Source: Methylobacterium sp. Leaf118
GTDB lineage: Bacteria > Pseudomonadota > Alphaproteobacteria > Rhizobiales > Beijerinckiaceae
Assembly: GCF_920984675.1 (NCBI RefSeq)
Contig: NZ_CAKLBV010000006.1
Coordinates: 62,001-126,000, forward strand
Reading direction: 5' to 3'
DNA length: 64,000 nucleotides
Of this stretch, positions 58,919-64,000 are shown in pieces. A program made the translations under genes and the position numbers. Numbering within the stretch: position 1 is the first letter of the stretch; each line of letters begins with the position of its first letter. The notes beneath the pieces are model-generated. The model saw only the letters and a list, made by a program, of their open reading frames with translations. It did no database searches and was not told the origin of the DNA.

Positions 58919-59359
58919 ATGGCGGAATTGCCATGGGCCGACGACGCAGGAACCGGGACACTGACCGAGACCGTTACCCAGGGAGCCGCCGGCTCCGAAG
59001 CCCCGGACGCCGTTTCCGGCGCCCTCAAGGCCCTCGCCCTCGGCTGCCTCGACGAGATGAAGGCCGAGGAGACCGTCGAGATCGATCTCGTGGGCAAGAC
59101 CTCGCTCGCCGACACGATGATCATCGCCTCCGGCCGCTCGCAGCGTCACGTCGGCTCGATCGCCGACCGCATCATCCAAGAAATGAAGAATCGGGGCTTC
59201 GGCACCGCCCGTGTCGAGGGCCTTCCGGCCTGCGACTGGGTGCTGATCGATGCGGGCGACGTGCTCGTCCACATCTTTCGGCCGGAAGTGCGCGGCTTCT
59301 ACAATCTCGAAAAGATCTGGGGCGCCGACCGTCCGAGCGACGCGCGCCTCGCCGGCTGA
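58919..59359 (+). CDS. rsfS: Ribosomal silencing factor RsfS
   Basis: A 146-residue RsfS/Iojap protein that binds ribosomal protein uL14 and blocks subunit joining when nutrients are low. Motifs are DEMKAEETVEIDLVGKTSLADTMIIASGRSQRHVGSIAD and GDVLVHIFRPEVRGFYNLEKIW. The ATG at 58919 was chosen as the first Met before the family region. It lies 49 bp after nadD, as in most bacteria, and ends 4 bp from the convergent DUF4166 gene. Confidence 0.93.
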   Translation: MAELPWADDAGTGTLTETVTQGAAGSEAPDAVSGALKALALGCLDEMKAEETVEIDLVGKTSLADTMIIASGRSQRHVGSIADRIIQEMKNRGFGTARVEGLPACDWVLIDAGDVLVHIFRPEVRGFYNLEKIWGADRPSDARLAG

Positions 59360-59363
59360 CCCG

Positions 59364-60035
59364 TCACGCCGCCGCCCGCATCGTCGCCTGATCCGAGAAC
59401 TCCGCCTCCTGGCTGAGCAGCAGCCCGATCCAGGAGTGGCGGATCTCGAACGAGAAGCGGAAGGCGTGCGGCCCGGTCGCCGCGTGGCGAACCGTGAGCC
59501 GCCCCGGCGTCAGCCAGCCCGGCAGGGTGATCCGCAGGCCGAACCGCTCGACGAAATAGCGCTCGCTGCGGAAGACCAGGGCCTCCCCCTCCACCGTGAC
59601 GCGCAGGCTCATGCCGAGCCCGGCGCCGACATGCTCTTCGAGCCCGGTCGGCCCGCGGAAGCGCTTGGCCGAGTGGATCGCCTGGGGAAAGCCGGTGCCG
59701 CGGGCGTAGAGCCGCGTCCAGACCTGTCCGCCGCCGGGATCCGGCATCACCGCCACCACACTCGGGACGCCCGCGATCGCCGTCGTCGGCAGGGGGGCGC
59801 CGACAAGGCGCAGCGCCTGCGCCAGGAGCCAGCCCAGCCGCGACAGGCGCGTCTCGATCACCTGTCCGGCATAGACCGCGCTCTGTCCGTCCCCGAGACG
59901 CTTGGTGAAGCGATGGCGCACGGCGGGCGGCAGCCGCGCCCAGTCGGTCTCCGGGACCAGGGCGCGGAAGCGCAGGTCGAGCCGCTCGGCCGGCCGGGCC
60001 TCGTTCGATACGGGGAGGGGCGGGGCGGCCGGCAT
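59364..60035 (-). CDS. DUF4166 family protein
   Basis: A 223-residue protein with a DUF4166 C-terminal domain (ARLYARGTGFPQAIHSAKRFRG, LGMSLRVTVEGEALVFRSERYFV, ITLPGWLTPGRLTVRHAATGPHAFRFSFEIRH). It has no signal peptide. It is 11 bp downstream of the GbsR-type regulator gene, with which it forms an operon, so it is the regulator's likely target. Function is unknown; DUF4166 domains occur fused to short-chain dehydrogenase-like proteins elsewhere. Confidence 0.75.
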   Translation of the reverse strand: MPAAPPLPVSNEARPAERLDLRFRALVPETDWARLPPAVRHRFTKRLGDGQSAVYAGQVIETRLSRLGWLLAQALRLVGAPLPTTAIAGVPSVVAVMPDPGGGQVWTRLYARGTGFPQAIHSAKRFRGPTGLEEHVGAGLGMSLRVTVEGEALVFRSERYFVERFGLRITLPGWLTPGRLTVRHAATGPHAFRFSFEIRHSWIGLLLSQEAEFSDQATMRAAA

Positions 60036-60046
60036 CGCATCCTCCG

Positions 60047-60586
60047 TCAGGGTTTCGGTGGCCTGACCGGCAGGTAGCGGACGATGCCCGCCCCGAGCCG
60101 GATCAGCTTGGCCAGCGTGTTGTGCGGCACCCGCAGCATCTGCGCGTACCAACCGTCTAGCGTCTCGGTGAATTCGAGCATCGCCTTCAGGCGCCGCGCC
60201 GGCACCGCCCCGAGACTCGGGTCGCTCCCGGCTTCCGCCACGCAGGCGCGGAGCGCCGCGATGGCCGGATCGATCTCCCGCTCCTTGCGGCCGGCGGCGA
60301 TGCGGGTGACCATCTCCCAGAGGTCGGTCTCGGCGACGTAGAAGTCGCGCCGCTCTCCCAGCACCGGCACCCTGCGGATCAGGTTCCAGCCGGCCAGTTC
60401 CCGCAGCGAGGTGGAGACGTTGGAGCGCGCGATGCCGAGCGTGCCGGCGATGTCCTCGGCGGCGAGGGGACGCTCCGACAGGTAGAGCAGGGCATGGATC
60501 TGCGCGACGGAGCGGTTCACACCCCATTGCCCACCGAGATCGCCCCAATGGAGGATGAACCGCTCGACGGCGGGGGGAAGCCTCAT
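60047..60586 (-). CDS. GbsR/MarR-type transcriptional regulator
   Basis: A 179-residue winged-helix regulator of the GbsR family: LPPAVERFILHWGDLGGQWGVNRSVAQIHALLYLS, AAEDIAGTLGIARSNVSTSLRELAGWNLI (recognition helix) and RRDFYVAETDLWEMV. The start was set at ATG 60586, which has GAGCGG before it. An ATG at 60613 is also in frame but lacks a ribosome site and lies inside a 22-bp palindrome. That palindrome just upstream points to autoregulation. The downstream partner gene encodes DUF4166. Confidence 0.88.
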   Translation of the reverse strand: MRLPPAVERFILHWGDLGGQWGVNRSVAQIHALLYLSERPLAAEDIAGTLGIARSNVSTSLRELAGWNLIRRVPVLGERRDFYVAETDLWEMVTRIAAGRKEREIDPAIAALRACVAEAGSDPSLGAVPARRLKAMLEFTETLDGWYAQMLRVPHNTLAKLIRLGAGIVRYLPVRPPKP

Positions 60587-60601
60587 CCGCTCGCATTCAA
60601 G

Positions 60602-60623
60602 AATTTCTGTCATGACAGAAATT
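60602..60623. promoter_or_regulatory. 22-bp perfect palindrome, likely GbsR operator
   Basis: AATTTCTGTCA is followed at once by its exact reverse complement TGACAGAAATT. The palindrome sits 16 bp before the chosen regulator start (60586) and would bind a dimeric winged-helix regulator. Its centre holds the alternative ATG at 60613. Confidence 0.75.
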
Positions 60624-60807
60624 TCAGATCAAATCGGCTCGATGTCAAGCGGCGTCGTGGCCCCCGTTGCCGCAGCCCGTCGATCGCCAGAGTCGTCGGC
60701 AGGAGCGAACGACAGGAGCGATCGGACGCCTCAGCGTCGGCGGAGGGGCCACGGCCCCGGGGATCGTCACGGGAGCGCGGGACCCGGCGGCGCCCGGACC
60801 CCCAGGA

Positions 60808-62610
60808 TCACACGGGCGGGGCACCCGCCCCTGGGCCGGCATCGGGCCGCGCTGGCTCGTCCGACAATTGGAGCCGATGCAGGCGGGCATAGGTCCCGGC
60901 GCGGGCCGCCAGCTCGTCGTGACGGCCGATCTCGATCACCCTTCCGGCTTCGAGCACCGCGATCCGGGCCGCCTCGCGCACCGTCGAGAGGCGGTGGGCG
61001 ATGACGAGCGTCGTGCGCCCGCGCATCAGCCGCTCCAGGGCCTCCTGCACGAGATGTTCGGATTCCGAGTCGAGGGCGGAGGTCGCCTCGTCGAGGAGCA
61101 GGATCGGCGCGTCCTTGAGGAAGGCCCGAGCGAGGGAGATGCGCTGGCGCTCGCCTCCCGAGAGACGGCCCCCGCTCGGGCCGACCCGGAATTCGTAGCC
61201 CTCGGCGAGCCGCTCGATGAAGCCGTGGGCCGCCGCCGCCCGGGCCGCCGCCTCGATCTCGGCCCGTGTGGCGCCCGGGCGGCCGAAGCCGATATTGGCC
61301 GCCACCGTGTCGTCGAACAGCACCACTTCCTGCGACACCACCGCGACCGCGGCCCGCAGCGAGGCGAGGGTCACGTCGCGCACGTCGATGCCGTCGATGA
61401 GCACGCGCCCCGCGGTCACGTCGTGCAGCCGCGGCACGAGGTTGAGGAGCGAGGATTTGCCGGAGCCGGAGCGCCCGACCAGGGCGGTCGTCGCGCCGGC
61501 CGGTACGACGAGGTCGATCCCCTCCAGCGCCGGGGCGTCCGGCCGATAGCGGAACTGCACGCCCTCGAAGCGGATCTCGCCCGCCGTGATGGTCAGGGGG
61601 CGCGCGCCGGGCTTGTCGCCGATCGTCGGCGCCTCGTCCATCAGCGCGAAGTAGCGGGTGAGCGCGGCCGACGCCTCCTGAAGGATGGCGTTGAGGGTGC
61701 CGAGCGCCCGGGCGGGCTGGGCGGCGAGGAGGAGGGCGGCCACGAAGCCGGTGAAATCGCCGACCGTGCGGTCGCCCGTCATCACCCGCTGGCCCACCAG
61801 CATCAGCACGCCGGCCACCGCGACGCCGCCGCCGATCTCGAGGAGCGGGTCGAGGCGTCCGCGGGCGTTGGCGGCCTTCATCTTGAGGCGGCGCACCTGG
61901 TCGAGGGCCTCGGTGGCGCGGTCCTTCAGGTAGCCTTCCAGCGCGTAGGTCTTGGCCACGCGCGCGCCCTGCAGGCTCTCGGTGATCAGGCTCGCGGTGA
62001 GGCCCATCTGCTCCTGGGTCGTCGTGGAGACCTGGCGCAGCTTCTTGCCGATCCGGGCGATCGGACCGGCCACGAAGGGGACCGTGACGGCGGCGGCGAG
62101 CGTCAGCAGCGGGTCCATCCAGAGAAGGGCCGCCACCAGCGCGATCAGCATGGCGAGGTCGCGCAGGAGCACGGTCGAGATGCGGGTCAGCGCCTCCTTG
62201 ATGAAGGCGAAGTCGGTGGTGAAGCGCTGGGTGAAGGCGGCGGGGCTCTCGCGCCCGAGCTGGGTCAGGTCCGCCTCGATGAGGTGGGCATACAGGGCGG
62301 CCTGCATGTCCGCCTCGACCCGGGTCACGACCCGGTTCGTCAGCACCGTCTGGCCGAACAGCGCGAAGCCCCGCGCCGAGGTGACCACCACGACGATGAG
62401 CGGCCCATAGGCCAGGGCCGAGAGGTCCTTGCGGTCGAAGGCGTCGAAGGCCGACTTGATCAGAACCGGATAGAGGCCTGTGGCCGCCCCGACGATGGCG
62501 ATCAGCAGCAGGACGACGACGAGCGTGCCGCGGTGGGGCAGGAGCCATTCGCCCCAGAGCCGGCCGAGCAGGGGGAGGGTGTCGCCCCTCAGGAGCGGCC
62601 GGCGCGCCAT
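60808..62610 (-). CDS. MsbA-like ABC transporter (permease-ATPase fusion)
   Basis: A 600-residue half-transporter with an N-terminal six-helix exporter domain (LVVVLLLIAIVGAATGLYPVLIKSAFDAF; LLRDLAMLIALVAALLWMDPLLTLAAAVTVPFVAGPI) and a C-terminal ATPase with Walker A GRSGSGKSSL, signature LSGGERQR, Walker B ILLLDEATSALDSES and the H loop AHRLST. The layout matches MsbA/lipid exporters and related multidrug exporters; MsbA is one candidate function, but no lipid A gene is adjacent. The ATG at 62610 is standard. Confidence 0.85.
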   Translation of the reverse strand: MARRPLLRGDTLPLLGRLWGEWLLPHRGTLVVVLLLIAIVGAATGLYPVLIKSAFDAFDRKDLSALAYGPLIVVVVTSARGFALFGQTVLTNRVVTRVEADMQAALYAHLIEADLTQLGRESPAAFTQRFTTDFAFIKEALTRISTVLLRDLAMLIALVAALLWMDPLLTLAAAVTVPFVAGPIARIGKKLRQVSTTTQEQMGLTASLITESLQGARVAKTYALEGYLKDRATEALDQVRRLKMKAANARGRLDPLLEIGGGVAVAGVLMLVGQRVMTGDRTVGDFTGFVAALLLAAQPARALGTLNAILQEASAALTRYFALMDEAPTIGDKPGARPLTITAGEIRFEGVQFRYRPDAPALEGIDLVVPAGATTALVGRSGSGKSSLLNLVPRLHDVTAGRVLIDGIDVRDVTLASLRAAVAVVSQEVVLFDDTVAANIGFGRPGATRAEIEAAARAAAAHGFIERLAEGYEFRVGPSGGRLSGGERQRISLARAFLKDAPILLLDEATSALDSESEHLVQEALERLMRGRTTLVIAHRLSTVREAARIAVLEAGRVIEIGRHDELAARAGTYARLHRLQLSDEPARPDAGPGAGAPPV

Positions 62611-62734
62611 GTCGATCCGTGTCTTGCTTTGCGATGAGCCCGGCGAAAGCCTCCGCCGGGACCCCGCGGTGTTTGCAGCCCCCGCGCGCGCGGATCAAGC
62701 GCGGGGGGGCCTTCTCGGGGCGAGCGCGCTGGGA

Positions 62735-63274
62735 CTACTCGTCGCCCGGGCCGTGATGCCGAGGCCCGTGCCGGTGCGGTCCGCCATGAGGGCGCAGGGG
62801 CAGGGCCAGGACCATGGCGCGGCGCTTCTGTCCCCTATCCAGGCTCGCGAAGAGCGGTGTCGCTGCGTCGGCGAGCTTGCGAAGGGCCTCCCCGCGCGCC
62901 GTGGCCGCGTCGGCCATGCCCCGCAGGGCACCGGGCGCGTCGTCGACCATGCGGCCGCGTTCGCGCCGGGCCTCCCGCTGCGCAGCCCGCTGTTTGGACA
63001 GGTCGCGGATCGCGGCCTCGACCGGCGGCCAGAGCGTCTCCTGCTCGGGGGTGAGCTTCAGCCCCGCCCGAAGCGCGGCGATGCGCGCATCCGCGAAGGC
63101 GTCCCGGTCCTCCGGGGAGAGCGCGTTCCAGCGCCCGTGCCCATCGCCATGTTCGCGCCCCTTCCCGAACGGATCGCCCCGCTCCCCCGCCCAGGACGAG
63201 GCGACGCCGAGCCCGGCCGCGCCGAGCCCGAGGAGTCCCAGCATCGCCAACCCTGCCATCCGTCGATTCGGCAT
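62735..63274 (-). CDS. Spy/CpxP-like LTxxQ periplasmic protein
   Basis: A 179-residue secreted protein. The signal peptide is MAGLAMLGLLGLGAAGLGVASSWA. The mature part has LTPEQETLWPPVEAAIRDLSKQRAAQREARRERG, a helical segment of the LTxxQ type found in Spy/CpxP periplasmic chaperones, and a His-rich C-terminus (HGGPHRHGPRHHGPGDE) that may bind metal. The start at 63274 follows AAGGGAG by six bases and is preferred over ATG 63280. It is divergent from the znuA-like gene, with a palindrome between them. Confidence 0.75.
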   Translation of the reverse strand: MPNRRMAGLAMLGLLGLGAAGLGVASSWAGERGDPFGKGREHGDGHGRWNALSPEDRDAFADARIAALRAGLKLTPEQETLWPPVEAAIRDLSKQRAAQREARRERGRMVDDAPGALRGMADAATARGEALRKLADAATPLFASLDRGQKRRAMVLALPLRPHGGPHRHGPRHHGPGDE

Positions 63275-63416
63275 CGCCATCTCCCTTCGAACGAAGTCTT
63301 CCCCCCCGAGGTTCGAGAATGGACAAGCTCGCCTCTCCGCAGCGTGTCCGGCACATGACAGCTCGTCCATGTTCGCCGAAGGCCGGGGCGGGCGAAGAAC
63401 CGGCCTTGGCGATGTG

Positions 63417-63431
63417 ATAATGTTACATTAT
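63417..63431. promoter_or_regulatory. Zur-like palindrome ATAATGTTACATTAT
   Basis: A perfect 15-bp palindrome with T at the centre, 30 bp before the ATG of a zinc-binding lipoprotein-like ABC substrate protein (znuA type) and inside the divergent region with the Spy/CpxP-like gene. Its AT-rich ATAATGT half resembles Zur/Fur boxes. Zur control of both genes is plausible. Confidence 0.5.
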
Positions 63432-63461
63432 GTCGTCCGCTCTGATGCGGGAGCGGTTGGG

Positions 63462-64000
63462 ATGCGGCGCGGGTTGCTCAAGGTTCTTCTGATGCTGGCG
63501 GTTCTGGCGCCCGGCACGGCGGCGGCGGAGACCAAGATCAAGGCGGTCGCCACCTTCTCGATCCTGGCCGACCTCGTCGCCCAGGTGGGCGGCGAACGGG
63601 TGGCGGTGACCAGCCTCGTGGGCCCGGATGCCGACGCGCACGGCTACAGCCCGACCCCGGGCGATGCCCGGCGGGTGGCCGAGGCCGATCTCGTGGTCGT
63701 CAACGGCCTCGGCTTCGAGGGCTGGATCGAGCGCCTGATCCGGGCCTCGGGCACCAAGGCCCCGGTCGTGACGGCGTCCCGCGGCGTGGCCACGATCCCC
63801 GGCAGCGAGGACCACGATCACGGTCACGACCATTCTCACGGCCCTGACTCGGCCGACGGGGCGCATCCCGACCCGCATGCCTGGCAGAGCGTCGCGAATG
63901 CGAAGGTCTATGTGGCCAATATCCGTGACGCCCTGGCCAAGGCCGATCCCGCCCACGCTGCGGACTATGCCGCCAACGCCGCGGCCTATACGGGTCAGCT
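63462..64000 (+). CDS. znuA: Zinc/manganese ABC transporter substrate-binding protein (ZnuA-like), partial
   Basis: The 5' part of a gene that runs off the right edge (179 residues visible). It has a signal peptide (LLKVLLMLAVLAPGTAAA) and the ZnuA/TroA fold start KIKAVATFSILADLVAQVGGERVAVTSLVGPDADAHGYSPTPGDARRVAEADLVVVNGLGFEGW. A His-rich metal loop follows (DHDHGHDHSHG) and then DPHAWQSVANAKVYVANIRDALAK. The His-rich loop is typical of zinc-binding ZnuA. An ATG at 63462 begins this frame; no ribosome site is strong. The rest of the operon (znuB, znuC) would lie outside the window. Confidence 0.85.
   Translation, partial: MRRGLLKVLLMLAVLAPGTAAAETKIKAVATFSILADLVAQVGGERVAVTSLVGPDADAHGYSPTPGDARRVAEADLVVVNGLGFEGWIERLIRASGTKAPVVTASRGVATIPGSEDHDHGHDHSHGPDSADGAHPDPHAWQSVANAKVYVANIRDALAKADPAHAADYAANAAAYTGQ

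Overview
The window is high-GC DNA with dense, short-spaced operons typical of an alphaproteobacterium of the order Hyphomicrobiales (Rhizobiales). The gene families point most strongly to Methylobacteriaceae (Methylobacterium or Methylorubrum). They include a MOFRL-type glycerate kinase of the kind used in the serine cycle, a YdeP/Fdh4A-like molybdopterin oxidoreductase, GapR, DUF1036, DUF1244, DUF2093 and PmtA-like proteins, and the lipid A set DUF374-waaA-lpxK. The genus is an inference from gene content. No rRNA, tRNA or CRISPR was seen.

Layout. 1-1.9 kb: DUF3649 and PepSY membrane proteins. 1.9-3.0 kb: a scar made of a decayed IS630-type transposase abutting a truncated phage-type integrase. 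3.0-7.7 kb: housekeeping genes (DUF1036, glycerate kinase, N-formylglutamate amidohydrolase, DUF1244, gapR, metallo-hydrolase). 7.7-11.1 kb: a three-gene signalling island (MHYT sensor kinase, lone receiver, receiver-kinase hybrid). 11.5-22.3 kb: the most unusual block. It holds a type I secretion ABC ATPase and its HlyD-type adaptor, a 1558-residue protein built almost wholly from about 190 Thr/Ser/Gln/Leu/Gly octapeptides, and a SPINDLY/OGT-like TPR glycosyltransferase. 22.3-26.1 kb: a stand-alone sigma-70 region 1.1 protein and a formate-dehydrogenase-like oxidoreductase with a secreted neighbour. 26.4-31.2 kb: dnaK behind a sigma-32 promoter, dnaJ, a PmtA-like methyltransferase and a His-rich secreted protein. 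31.4-34.8 kb: a nucleoside salvage operon (cdd, PNP, deoC, deoA). 34.9-38.2 kb: DUF2093 and the lipid A/Kdo operon. 38.4-49.8 kb: phosphoesterase, receiver, double cold-shock protein, divergent opgG/opgH, a Cys/Met PLP enzyme, tspO, a CpdR-like receiver and hpt. 49.8-53.4 kb: zinc-ribbon protein, ftsEX and a DUF218 protein. 53.4-55.5 kb: GMC oxidoreductase and a receiver. 55.7-59.4 kb: proB-proA-nadD-rsfS. 59.4-64.0 kb: a GbsR-type regulator with DUF4166, an MsbA-like ABC exporter, a Spy/CpxP-like protein and the start of a znuA-like gene.

How the parts may work together. The block at 11.5-22.3 kb reads as one export system: the ABC/HlyD pair would export the giant octapeptide protein, and the OGT-like enzyme next door could glycosylate its hundreds of Ser/Thr residues before export. 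An exact TTAA-N7-TTAAC (CtrA-type) site lies upstream of the repeat gene. Weaker matches lie upstream of the ABC gene, the glycosyltransferase gene, ftsE and the DUF218 gene, which suggests cell-cycle control. The OpgG/OpgH, lipid A, FtsEX and Spy-like genes make the rest of the window rich in envelope functions. Everything about the joint role of the 11.5-22.3 kb block is inference from sequence and neighbourhood.
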